A stretch of 9,213 bases of DNA from DATELY01 sp035276085 (GCA_035276085.1 DATELY010000016.1:1-9213), one strand, 5' to 3'; positions 1 to 6,034 are shown, numbered from the stretch's first letter. Program-made: numbers and translations. The notes: generated by a model from the sequence alone, not told the origin.

Positions 1-6
1 CTGTCC

Positions 7-1011
7 ATGCAGGCATCTGTCGGCGAATTTTTGAAGCCGCGCGTCGTCAAGGTGACGCCATCCTCTCCTCGCCACGCCAAAGTGGTGATCGAGCCGTTCG
101 AGCGGGGCTTCGGCCATACGCTCGGCAACGCGCTGCGTCGCGTCCTGCTGTCGTCCATGCCGGGCGCAGCCATTACCGAAGTGGAAATCGATGGCGTGCT
201 CCATGAGTACACCAGCATCGAGGGCGTGCAGGAAGACGTCGTCGACATCCTGCTCACGCTGAAGCAGGTGGCGATTCGTTTGAACGCTCGGGAAGAAACC
301 GAGCTGCGACTTCACAAGAAGGGCCCCGGGCCCGTCACGGCGGGCGACATCCAGCTCGACCACGACGTGGAAGTGCTGAATCCCGAGCTGATCATCGCCA
401 ACCTGACCAAGGCCGGCGAATTGAACATGTCTCTGAAGGTGCAGCGCGGTCGCGGCTATCGTCCCGCCGTGCAGCGCGCCGCATTCGAAGAGTCCAGCGG
501 ACCCATTGGGCGGTTGCAGCTCGATGCGTCGTTCAGCCCGATCCGCCGTGTGACGTACACCGTCGAGAGTGCGCGCGTCGAACAGCGCACCGACCTCGAC
601 AAGCTGATTCTGGACATCGAGACGAACGGCACGATCGACGCTGAAGAAGCCATCCGCCGTGCCGGCTCGATCCTCAAGGATCAGCTGTCCGTGTTCGTGG
701 ATCTCCAGGGTCAGGACGAAGGTGCTTCCAAGGCCGCCGAACAGCAGTTCGATCCGATCCTGCTGCGTCCGGTGGACGAGCTCGAGCTCACGGTTCGCAG
801 CGCAAACTGCCTGAAGGCCGAGAACATCCACTACATCGGCGATCTCGTGCAGCGTACGGAAGTCGAGCTGCTGCGCACGCCGAACCTGGGCAAGAAGTCG
901 CTCACCGAAATCAAGGAAGTGCTGGAGAGCCACGGCCTGTCGCTCGGCATGCGTCTGGACAGCTGGCCGCCGGTCAGCCTGAAGCGCGAAGACGAGCGGG
1001 ATGTGATCTGA
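7..1011 (+). CDS. rpoA: DNA-directed RNA polymerase subunit alpha
   Basis: The alpha subunit dimerises to nucleate assembly of RNA polymerase, and its C-terminal domain contacts UP-element DNA and activators. The 334-residue protein matches E. coli RpoA (329 residues) almost throughout. The N-terminal domain opens with MQASVGEFLKPR and carries the assembly motif GFGHTLGNALRRVLLSSMPG near residues 35-54. It also has VQRGRGY near 145 and ARVEQRTDLDKL near 190. A variable linker of about 235-250 leads to the C-terminal domain, which begins FDPILLRPVDELELTVRSANCLK. Arg264 is the equivalent of E. coli Arg265, the main DNA-contact residue, followed by Asn267. The helix-hairpin-helix NLGKKSLTEIK is present near 293-303. 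ATG at 7 matches the family start. Only six bases lie upstream, so the ribosome binding site and the preceding alpha-operon genes cannot be seen. rplQ follows after 83 bp. Identification is certain. Confidence 0.99.
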   Translation: MQASVGEFLKPRVVKVTPSSPRHAKVVIEPFERGFGHTLGNALRRVLLSSMPGAAITEVEIDGVLHEYTSIEGVQEDVVDILLTLKQVAIRLNAREETELRLHKKGPGPVTAGDIQLDHDVEVLNPELIIANLTKAGELNMSLKVQRGRGYRPAVQRAAFEESSGPIGRLQLDASFSPIRRVTYTVESARVEQRTDLDKLILDIETNGTIDAEEAIRRAGSILKDQLSVFVDLQGQDEGASKAAEQQFDPILLRPVDELELTVRSANCLKAENIHYIGDLVQRTEVELLRTPNLGKKSLTEIKEVLESHGLSLGMRLDSWPPVSLKREDERDVI

Positions 1012-1014
1012 GGA

Positions 1015-1042
1015 AGCGGTTAGCGGTTAGCGGTTAGCGGTT
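1015..1042 (+). repeat. Tandem heptamer repeat, four exact AGCGGTT units
   Basis: Four perfect copies of AGCGGTT (equivalently GGTTAGC in another phase) run head to tail, starting four bases after the rpoA stop codon. A decayed partial unit follows. Further along the same 83-bp gap, 1074-1087 reads GATTCAC then GAGTCAC, which looks like a degenerate heptamer pair on the other strand. The array lies inside the rpoA-rplQ transcript, untranslated. It contains no terminator-like stem. Its role is unknown. Confidence 0.9.
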
Positions 1043-1094
1043 AGTCGGAAAGACGCCGGTAATCACGAAACTAGATTCACGAGTCACCAAGAAC

Positions 1095-1688
1095 ATGCGT
1101 CATCAACTTTCCGGACGGCAGCTGAGCCGTAACGCGCCGCATCGCTGGGCGATGCTCCGCAATATGGCGGCCTCGCTGCTGCGCCATGAAACCATCCGCA
1201 CGACCGTGCCCAAGGCGAAAGAGCTGCGCCGCTATGTCGAGCCGCTGATCACCCTGGGCAAGGCGGACAGCGATGCCAATCGCCGCCGTGCCTTCGCGCA
1301 GCTGCGCGATGCGGAGATCGTCGTGAAGCTGTTCGAAACGCTGGGCCCGCGTTTCCAGGCGCGCCCAGGCGGTTACACCCGCATCCTGCGCATGGATCCA
1401 CGTCCGGGCGACAACGCGCCGATGGCGTTGATGCAGCTGGTGGATCGCGAGGCGGCCCCCGAAGCAGCGGCAGAAGGTGAGGGCGAGGCCAAGCCGAAGC
1501 AAAAGGCGAAGGCAACGCGCCCCGCATCTCGGCGTCTGAAGAGCAAGGCAGCTCGTGCAGCGGCACCGAAGCGCGAGCGAGTGCAGAAAGCGAGTGCAGA
1601 GGCCACGGCAGCTCCGGAGAAAAAAGCTGCCAAGAAGAAGGCACCTGCCAAGAAGGCAGCAGCGAAAAAGGCAGCCAAGAAAGGATGA
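1095..1688 (+). CDS. rplQ: 50S ribosomal protein L17 with a long Lys/Ala-rich C-terminal tail
   Basis: L17 is a component of the large ribosomal subunit and normally the last gene of the alpha operon, as here. Residues 1-118 are canonical: MRHQLSGRQLSRN, then RHETIRTTVPKAKELRR (30-46), VEPLITLGKADSDANRR (48-64), GPRFQARPGGYTRILR (84-99) and GDNAPMALMQLVDR (105-118). E. coli L17 stops at about 127 residues. This protein continues to 197, with a tail rich in Lys, Ala, Arg and Pro and almost no hydrophobic residues. The tail ends in AKKAPAKK/AKKAAKK-type repeats reminiscent of histone H1 or bacterial H1-like proteins. The tail is in frame with no sign of frameshift, and the terminator starts two bases after the stop codon, so it is genuinely the end of the gene. 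The start is fixed by the conserved N terminus. The upstream ribosome site (CCAAGAA) is weak, so coupling to rpoA translation is possible but unproven across 83 bp. Confidence 0.97.
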   Translation: MRHQLSGRQLSRNAPHRWAMLRNMAASLLRHETIRTTVPKAKELRRYVEPLITLGKADSDANRRRAFAQLRDAEIVVKLFETLGPRFQARPGGYTRILRMDPRPGDNAPMALMQLVDREAAPEAAAEGEGEAKPKQKAKATRPASRRLKSKAARAAAPKRERVQKASAEATAAPEKKAAKKKAPAKKAAAKKAAKKG

Positions 1689-1689
1689 G

Positions 1690-1721
1690 AAAAAGGCCGG
1701 AACGAGAGTTCCGGCCTTTTT
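1690..1721 (+). terminator. Intrinsic terminator of the alpha operon, probably bidirectional
   Basis: A perfect 14-bp inverted repeat (1690-1703 with 1708-1721) encloses the loop GAGA, a GNRA-type tetraloop. The stem has a GC core, GGCCGGAAC, with an A tract on the left and a five-T tract on the right. It begins just after the rplQ stop codon (1686-1688). The A tract on the 5' side becomes a U tract when read from the minus strand. The same hairpin could therefore also stop transcripts of the convergent apbE, although the repeat at 1723-1797 lies between them. Confidence 0.95.
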
Positions 1722-1722
1722 A

Positions 1723-1797
1723 GGTTACGGGCTACGGGTCACAGGCTACAGCCAGATAAGACGCTGTTCCTCTGGCTGTCACCCGTAGCCCGTAGCC
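1723..1797. repeat. Intergenic inverted repeat built from degenerate GGYTACR heptamers
   Basis: The left side consists of four consecutive seven-base units: GGTTACG, GGCTACG, GGTCACA and GGCTACA (1723-1750). The right side (1777-1797) carries the same motif on the opposite strand. Arms 1723-1739 and 1781-1797 pair at 16 of 17 positions. An inner perfect pair, ACAGCCAGA at 1748-1756 with TCTGGCTGT at 1771-1779, closes a 14-base loop. The structure sits between the rplQ terminator and the apbE stop codon. It may be a dispersed intergenic repeat or a second hairpin protecting the apbE 3' end. The heptamer resembles the array after rpoA (GGTTAGC). Confidence 0.85.
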
Positions 1798-1808
1798 TGT
1801 CGTCTCAC

Positions 1809-2843
1809 TCATTCGGGCGCCTCCAACCCCTGCGTGTATAGCACCTGCCCGTCGGGTGCTACGAGAATCGCGTCGATGCCCGGCAGGCGGTTGTAGATCT
1901 CCAGTGCCTTCTTCGGGCCCAGCACAAACGCCGTTTTCGACAGGCCATCGGTGGTCGTGGCATTCGGGCCGATGATCGTGGCACTGCGTACGAGACTCGC
2001 AGAGCGCCCCGAATGGGGGTCGATGATGTGGTGGTAGCGGATCCCATCTTTCTCGAAGAACCGCTCGTAGTCGCCTGACGTGGAGATCGCTGCATCGACG
2101 ATTGGAATCCGCTGGAACACTTCGTTCTTGCGATCCGGATGTCGCAGTCCAATCACCCAGGGCTGACCGAATCGATCCCCGATGATCCGACTATCCCCAC
2201 CCGCGGAGACCAACGCTCGTTTGATTCCACGCTGCTGCAATAAGTCGATGCAGCGGTCCACCGCGTGTCCCTTGGCGATTCCACCGAGGTCGATGCGCAC
2301 ACCCGGCTGAGTGAATTTCACCGTACGGGCCTTCGCATCGAGCACCAGGTGGCGATAGTTCACCGCCGGGAGCGCCTGCTTGATCTGCTCTTCCGACGGC
2401 TTCTGCTGACGTCGAAAGTCATACATGAAACCAACGCTGGCATAGGTGATGTCGAAGGCGCCGTCCGTCATGCGCGAGAATTCGAGCGCCTTCGAGAGCA
2501 GGTCGAAGAGCTCGTCACTGATGTGCACCGGCTGTCTGGCCGCCTGAGCATTGACCTGCGACACCTGGCTGTCCGGCTTGTACGTGCTCATGCTTGCGTC
2601 GATACGCCGCATTTCCGCCATGACCGCGTCGATGGCGGCTTCCCCATCCACGCCTTCATCGGCCCATAGCTCTGCAGAGATGCGCGTCCCCATGATTCCG
2701 TCGACCACGCGCTCGTGCCACGCGGCACGCGCCGGTTGACTGCACACCAGACCCAGCACAACAGCAATCAGCAGCCGTGCGAATGCCGTGCAAACCGGCT
2801 TCGGAATCGAGCGCGCAGGAAGGACATTCATAGGCGTGAGCAT
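1809..2843 (-). CDS. apbE: FAD:protein FMN transferase (ApbE family), exported
   Basis: ApbE enzymes cut FAD and attach the FMN half through a phosphoester bond to a Ser/Thr of target flavoproteins, such as Rnf or Nqr subunits, outside the cytoplasm. The 344-residue protein has an N-terminal signal peptide with basic residues, then a hydrophobic stretch at about 23-37. A signal peptidase I site, PARA|A, lies near 40. There is no lipobox cysteine at the cleavage site, unlike some ApbE lipoproteins. Family motifs are present in order: MGT (51-53), TDGAFDIT (126-133), IDLGGIAKGHAVD (184-196), SAGGD (213-217), STSGDYERF (254-262), IIDPHSGR (273-280) and ATTTDGLSKTAFVLG (295-309). The last of these holds the presumed metal-binding Asp299. 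The start could be Met1 (2843) or Met5 (2831); neither has a clear ribosome site. It is divergent from mscL, 70 bp away. No flavinylation partner is visible here, so its substrate must be encoded elsewhere. Confidence 0.95.
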   Translation of the reverse strand: MLTPMNVLPARSIPKPVCTAFARLLIAVVLGLVCSQPARAAWHERVVDGIMGTRISAELWADEGVDGEAAIDAVMAEMRRIDASMSTYKPDSQVSQVNAQAARQPVHISDELFDLLSKALEFSRMTDGAFDITYASVGFMYDFRRQQKPSEEQIKQALPAVNYRHLVLDAKARTVKFTQPGVRIDLGGIAKGHAVDRCIDLLQQRGIKRALVSAGGDSRIIGDRFGQPWVIGLRHPDRKNEVFQRIPIVDAAISTSGDYERFFEKDGIRYHHIIDPHSGRSASLVRSATIIGPNATTTDGLSKTAFVLGPKKALEIYNRLPGIDAILVAPDGQVLYTQGLEAPE

Positions 2844-2900
2844 GCAGATGAGGTACTTTCGTCCCGTTAAAGCCTTCTGGCGTCAAAGTTCAAGCGCACT

Positions 2901-2906
2901 GGGAGA
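2901..2906 (+). promoter_or_regulatory. Ribosome binding site of mscL that decides its start
   Basis: GGGAGA lies seven bases before the ATG at 2914. This supports the 136-residue MscL. The open frame itself extends upstream to an ATG at 2788, but that extension runs into apbE on the other strand and does not resemble MscL. Confidence 0.8.
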
Positions 2907-2913
2907 AAGCAGC

Positions 2914-3324
2914 ATGAGCATCGTGAGCGAATTCCGGGAGTTTGCAGTCAAGGGCAATGTAGTGGATATGGCGGTCGGTATCATCATCGGCGCCGCGTTC
3001 GGCAAGATCGTCAGCTCGCTCGTGGGCGACATCGTCACGCCGCCGCTGGGATATGTGATCGGCGGGGTCGACTTCACCAAGCTGGCCGTCACGCTGCCTG
3101 CGATCCGCGAGGGTGCAGAGGCGGTGACCATACGTTACGGTGTATTCCTGCAGGCCCTGTTCGATTTCATCATCGTTGCGTTTGCAATCTTCCTGCTCGT
3201 GAAACTGATCAACCGCGTCCGCCGCCGCGAAGAAGCCGCGCCGTCGGCGCCACCACCGCCGAGCAAACAGGAAGTGCTCCTCGAAGAGATCAGGGATCTG
3301 CTGCGCGCCAACACGGCTCGCTGA
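2914..3324 (+). CDS. mscL: Large-conductance mechanosensitive channel
   Basis: MscL forms a homopentameric inner-membrane pore that opens under membrane tension and releases solutes during hypo-osmotic shock. From ATG 2914 the product is 136 residues, the same length as E. coli MscL. It begins MSIVSEFREFAVKGNVVD, the amphipathic N-terminal helix. TM1 spans about 16-43 and includes the gate region VGIIIGAAFGKIVSSLVGD, with Gly22 conserved. A periplasmic loop covers about 44-73. TM2, about 74-100, reads YGVFLQALFDFIIVAFAIFLLVKLINR. The C-terminal part has a basic cluster RVRRREE, a Pro-rich linker, and the bundle-forming helix KQEVLLEEIRDLL. The stop lies only 12 bp from the stop of the convergent pepQ, leaving no room for a separate terminator. 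I see no convincing promoter in the 70-bp gap shared with apbE. Confidence 0.98.
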   Translation: MSIVSEFREFAVKGNVVDMAVGIIIGAAFGKIVSSLVGDIVTPPLGYVIGGVDFTKLAVTLPAIREGAEAVTIRYGVFLQALFDFIIVAFAIFLLVKLINRVRRREEAAPSAPPPPSKQEVLLEEIRDLLRANTAR

Positions 3325-3336
3325 CCGCTGTCGCGC

Positions 3337-4668
3337 TCAGGTGAGCTGCGCGAACGCGGCACGCGTCAGGTTTTCCGGCGTGCCCGTCGTGCACAGCACA
3401 TTGTCTTCGATGCGAATGCCGCCGTAACGGTGGTAGCGCTCGACGATGCGCCAGTTGATGGCATCTCGGTGCGGTCCCGACTGCGCCTGCGCGAGCAGCG
3501 AATCGATGAAGTAGATGCCCGGCTCGATCGTGACGACGAATCCTGGTGCCAGTGCTCGCGTGAGGCGCAGCGCCCGATGTCCAGGAGGTGGAGGCCGTTG
3601 CGTGCCCTGCATGTCGCTCGTGAAGCCGGCAACGTCATGGACCTGCAAACCGAGCAGGTGCCCGAGGCCATGTGGAAAGAACACACCCGAAATGCCGTTT
3701 TCGACGGCGGCCTCCGGAGTGCACTCGATGAAGTCGGCATCGCGCAGCAGCCTGGCAATCGCGTGGTGGGCATTGAGGTGCAGGTTCACGTAGTCGGTGC
3801 CGGGCAGTACCTGCGCGCAGAGCGCTTGTTGAATCTCCTCGAGTGCCCGGATGAGCGCGTCGAACTCTCCCGCGTGATACGCGTACGTCCGAGTGATGTC
3901 GCTGGCGTAGCCGCGGACCTGCGCACCCGCATCGATCAGGAACGAATGCCGCTCGGCGTCCGAGGCGCGGGCTCGCTCCAGATGCTGGTAGTGAAGCACG
4001 GCTGCATTCGTGTTGATGGCGACGATGTTGGGATAGGGCATTTCCTCTTCGGCCAGACCTGTTGCGCGCAGATAAGCCAGGTGGATTTCAAATTCGGAAG
4101 CGCCCCCGCGAAAGGCCGCTTCCGCTGCACGATGGCCTAACGCGCCCAGCGCAGAGGCCTTGCGCATGCATTCGACTTCGTAGGGTGTCTTGGCCGCGCG
4201 TTGAAAGTGGAGCCGATGCAGGAGACCGTCCGGATTGGTTGCAGCGAAACCCCATTGTGAGAACTCAGGGTGTGGTGCGCCGATGAAGACCGTGCGGCCG
4301 GGTCCCGCGACATGAGCGCGTGCTTCGCTCGGCTCGCGGATCACCACGGTATTGAAGTGCTCGATCCACTCTGCGCGTGGCAACGCGGGTGGTTTGTGCC
4401 AGTAATCTTCCGGTTGATGCAGCACGAGCACCGGCTTTGCGCCGGGTGCATAGACGATCCAGCTGTCAGGTGCGTCCATCAGCGGCGCCCACGCCTTGAA
4501 ATGAGGATTCACTTTGAACGGATACGGCTGATCGTCCAGGAACTGCATGGGCGCCCGACCCGCATAAATCGCAATGCGATCCAGCTGTGTTGCCTGCAGC
4601 GCCTGCTCCATGCGCTCGCATAACGTCTGCAAATGTTCCGCGAATGCTGTGGCGAGTGAAGCGATCAT
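3337..4668 (-). CDS. pepQ: Xaa-Pro dipeptidase (proline dipeptidase), peptidase family M24B
   Basis: PepQ is a cytoplasmic dimetal enzyme that splits dipeptides with C-terminal proline, completing turnover of proline-containing peptides. From ATG 4668 the protein is 443 residues, equal to E. coli PepQ, and it starts at the same place in the fold (MIASLATAFAEHLQTLCERM). The longer ATG at 4707 adds 13 unconserved residues. The N-terminal domain contains FLDDQPYPFKVNPHFKAW. The C-terminal pita-bread domain has the five metal ligands: Asp246 and Asp257 (LIDAGAQVRGYASDITRT), His337 (PHGLGHLLGLQVHD), Glu382 (TIEPGIYF) and Glu421 (GGIRIEDN). VHDVAGF, typical of the PepQ branch, is present. The ribosome site upstream is modest (AGGTG about 6 bases before the ATG). 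On the minus strand a TTGACA stands at 4740-4735, but I find no -10 at normal spacing. The gene is divergent from the lipoprotein gene. Confidence 0.97.
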   Translation of the reverse strand: MIASLATAFAEHLQTLCERMEQALQATQLDRIAIYAGRAPMQFLDDQPYPFKVNPHFKAWAPLMDAPDSWIVYAPGAKPVLVLHQPEDYWHKPPALPRAEWIEHFNTVVIREPSEARAHVAGPGRTVFIGAPHPEFSQWGFAATNPDGLLHRLHFQRAAKTPYEVECMRKASALGALGHRAAEAAFRGGASEFEIHLAYLRATGLAEEEMPYPNIVAINTNAAVLHYQHLERARASDAERHSFLIDAGAQVRGYASDITRTYAYHAGEFDALIRALEEIQQALCAQVLPGTDYVNLHLNAHHAIARLLRDADFIECTPEAAVENGISGVFFPHGLGHLLGLQVHDVAGFTSDMQGTQRPPPPGHRALRLTRALAPGFVVTIEPGIYFIDSLLAQAQSGPHRDAINWRIVERYHRYGGIRIEDNVLCTTGTPENLTRAAFAQLT

Positions 4669-4841
4669 GGAGCACCTGCATTTGAGAGCAGACCGCGGAC
4701 AGCGCAATTACAACGCATGTCGCGAGCGTGCAATTGTCAACGTTTCGTCAATGTTAACGGGTGTCTGCAGCAAGGAACAACCACGGATATGCCTGTTTTT
4801 TCAGGGTGAAATGCCAGTGCACAACGCAACTTGCGAGCCGT

Positions 4842-4869
4842 TTGAAACGTATATGAAAGCCTCTAGAAT
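4842..4869 (+). promoter_or_regulatory. Predicted sigma70-type promoter of the lipoprotein gene
   Basis: TTGAAA (4842-4847) and TAGAAT (4864-4869) are separated by 16 bases, and each differs from the consensus at one position. The site lies in the 288-bp gap between divergent pepQ and the lipoprotein gene, in a locally AT-richer stretch. A start near 4876 would give a leader of about 80 bases. The rest of this gap shows no coding sequence I trust. Confidence 0.65.
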
Positions 4870-4883
4870 TTGCGCCGCTCTCA

Positions 4884-4908
4884 CTCGGGAAGGCCATTTG
4901 ATCCCGAG
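4884..4908 (+). other. Small hairpin in the lipoprotein mRNA leader
   Basis: CTCGGGA (4884-4890) pairs perfectly with TCCCGAG (4902-4908) around an 11-base loop, just downstream of the expected transcription start. It has no T tract, so it is not a terminator. It may stabilise the 5' end of the mRNA. It does not include the ribosome site GGGGTG at 4943-4948. Confidence 0.45.
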
Positions 4909-4956
4909 ATGCATTGAGGTGTGTTGTTCCAACTTTAACCCTGGGGTGTCCATTAC

Positions 4957-5202
4957 ATGAACACGAAGATGATCCTCGCCGCTCTCGCGTTGGGCCTGTC
5001 TCTGGCTGCTTGCGCCAAGAAGGAAGAGACCACCGTTGAGCCACCTGCTGCTGAAGCACCTCCTGCTGCACCGGCTGATGCCGCTCCTCCGGCTGATGCG
5101 ACCACGCCTCCGGCTGATGCGCCTGCTGCGGAAGGTACGCCTCCGGCTGACGGTGCTGCTCCTGCAGAGCCCGCTCCGGCTGCTCCGGGTTCGGCTCAGT
5201 AA
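4957..5202 (+). CDS. Small Ala/Pro-rich lipoprotein of unknown function
   Basis: I do not recognise a family. The 81-residue product has a clear lipoprotein signal: MNTK, a hydrophobic stretch at 5-15, and the lipobox LAAC at 16-19, so Cys19 should be lipidated and become residue 1. Residues +2 to +4 are Ala-Lys-Lys, with no Asp at +2, which favours outer-membrane rather than inner-membrane retention under the E. coli Lol rule. The mature part is short, acidic and low-complexity, made of Ala, Pro, Asp and Glu with PPADA-like repeats and no predicted fold. It resembles a flexible envelope tether or spacer. The gene has its own promoter and a fair ribosome site (GGGGTG, 8 bases before ATG), and it ends in a cluster of hairpins. 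The lipobox, promoter and ribosome site together argue that it is expressed despite low complexity. It may act on its own; no partner gene is evident. Confidence 0.85.
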   Translation: MNTKMILAALALGLSLAACAKKEETTVEPPAAEAPPAAPADAAPPADATTPPADAPAAEGTPPADGAAPAEPAPAAPGSAQ

Positions 5203-5213
5203 GATGAGCGCTG

Positions 5214-5242
5214 CGCGGTCGCGGCCTTGTGCAGCGACCGCG
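5214..5242 (+). other. First hairpin downstream of the lipoprotein gene
   Basis: CGCGGTCGC (5214-5222) pairs perfectly with GCGACCGCG (5234-5242), with an 11-base loop, starting 12 bases after the stop codon. An offset pairing of GTCGCGG with CCGCGAC is also possible. There is no T tract, so termination by this stem alone is doubtful. Confidence 0.6.
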
Positions 5243-5243
5243 A

Positions 5244-5273
5244 CGTTCGGGTGGGCTTCGGCCCGCCCGAACG
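5244..5273 (+). terminator. Strong UUCG-loop hairpin, probable transcript end without U tract
   Basis: A 13-bp stem (5244-5256 with 5261-5273) has a single G-U pair and the loop TTCG closed by C-G, the exceptionally stable UUCG tetraloop. It directly follows the first hairpin. No run of T follows (CTTGATGG), so it fits an mRNA 3'-end stabiliser or a U-tract-less terminator better than a classical intrinsic one. Confidence 0.6.
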
Positions 5274-5280
5274 CTTGATG

Positions 5281-5313
5281 GCTCTGCTGGCCTGCTCGTC
5301 AGCCAGCCAGAGC
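5281..5313 (+). other. Third hairpin downstream of the lipoprotein gene
   Basis: GCTCTGCTGGC (5281-5291) pairs with GCCAGCCAGAGC (5302-5313) with one bulged base and a 10-base loop. It is the third stem in 100 bases. No protein gene fits between the lipoprotein stop and the next gene at 5403, so this stretch is structured non-coding DNA. Confidence 0.5.
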
Positions 5314-5402
5314 GATTGAGGCTTCTGGCCCGCCGACCGGCCCGCTAGCAAGCCGCACACGACTCGCGCAGAAGAGGGGGCGCAGGAAGCGCCGCGATTG
5401 CA

Positions 5403-5915
5403 GTGCCTGTCACTATCCGCGATGTTCGTTCTGCTCCGGACCGTGCATGGGTCCAGAGCACCTATGGCGAGTATCTGAAAGATCTCACCGCCGTCAGCAT
5501 GAACACCGGCATGTTTCCGGTATCAGGCGAATTTGGCGAGCGTGAGGACGATTTACTCAGCCGCTGGTTTGCCGACGACGGCTCCTATCCGTTACTCATC
5601 CTGCACAACGACCAGCCCGTTGGTTTCGCGCTCGTCAGCCGCCCGCCGCGCAATCAGCGCACGCAGGTCGATTACCGCATGGCGGAGTTCTTCGTGTTGC
5701 AAAGCTCACGCCGGCGCGGGTTGGGCCGGCTTGCGGCACAGCTGATCTTTCGACGGTTCTCCGGCAATTGGGAAATCAGCGAGTTTCAGTCCAATGCAGG
5801 TGCGGTGGCGTTCTGGCGTGCGGTGGTGTTGGAGTTCACCAGTGGGCGTTACAAGGAAGCGCTCGGTAATGGCGAGGTGCGTCAGTACTTTCGCTCGGAG
5901 CAGCAGCGGCGGTAG
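5403..5915 (+). CDS. GNAT-family N-acetyltransferase
   Basis: GNAT enzymes transfer acetyl from acetyl-CoA to an amine; the substrate here is unknown. The 170-residue product has the single-domain layout. Beta strands and helices at about 1-30 start VTIRDVRSAPDRAWVQSTY. The central strands are YPLLILHNDQPVGFALVSR (62-80) and YRMAEFFVLQ (91-100). The acetyl-CoA pyrophosphate loop is RRRGLG at 103-108 (R-x-x-G-x-G form) and is followed by the helix RLAAQLIFRRF. Motif B follows with EFQSNAGAVAFWRAVV (127-142), the usual N-x-x-A-x-x-F/W-W/Y element. GTG at 5403 is the most plausible start; AGGAA lies about 14 bases upstream, rather far, so the exact start is uncertain. The gene ends in RSEQQRR. 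Its TAG stop is the first three bases of the adjacent inverted-repeat element, so the last residues may differ from homologues. The upstream hairpins separate it from the lipoprotein gene; I see no clear promoter of its own. Confidence 0.88.
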   Translation: MPVTIRDVRSAPDRAWVQSTYGEYLKDLTAVSMNTGMFPVSGEFGEREDDLLSRWFADDGSYPLLILHNDQPVGFALVSRPPRNQRTQVDYRMAEFFVLQSSRRRGLGRLAAQLIFRRFSGNWEISEFQSNAGAVAFWRAVVLEFTSGRYKEALGNGEVRQYFRSEQQRR

Positions 5916-5934
5916 CCCGCATTTCTCACAGGTC

Positions 5935-6016
5935 GGTTTGGCGCAAGTGGCAATTACATGATGCAACCGCTGTTCTCGTTATCTGGCCTGAACACACCGC
6001 GTTCCTGCGCCAAACC
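5935..6016. repeat. Subterminal 11-bp inverted repeat inside the element
   Basis: GGTTTGGCGCA (5935-5945) is the perfect reverse complement of TGCGCCAAACC (6006-6016). It begins two bases inside the left terminal repeat and is separated by 60 bases. Together with the next stems it would fold the element into a multi-arm structure. Confidence 0.7.
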
Positions 6017-6034
6017 TATCGCGGTCCTGGCGGC

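Noticed and set aside
1077..1678. Minus-strand open frames opposite rplQ
   Set aside because: These are shadows of L17. The Ala/Phe-rich translation is simply the complement of the Lys/Ala tail.
1015..1797. A CRISPR array or telomere-like sequence from the heptamer units
   Set aside because: Units are seven bases, contiguous and without spacers of 30 bases or so, and no cas genes are nearby. They are tandem or palindromic intergenic repeats.
2788..2913. A longer N terminus for MscL (178 residues)
   Set aside because: It overlaps the apbE signal-peptide region and is unlike MscL. The ATG at 2914 has a good ribosome site and gives the exact family length.
3430..4140. A 236-codon open frame on the plus strand inside pepQ
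   Set aside because: It is antisense to a complete PepQ with all metal ligands, and the translation has no family features.
4669..4707. A 13-residue N-terminal extension of PepQ
   Set aside because: The shorter start gives 443 residues, the same as E. coli PepQ. The extension is Cys/Arg-rich and unconserved.
4574..4960. A plus-strand open frame whose TGA overlaps the lipoprotein ATG (ATGA), suggesting an upstream coupled gene or leader peptide
   Set aside because: Most of it is antisense to pepQ and upstream of the predicted promoter. The part inside the leader would start at GTG with no good ribosome site, and the peptide has no attenuator-like composition.
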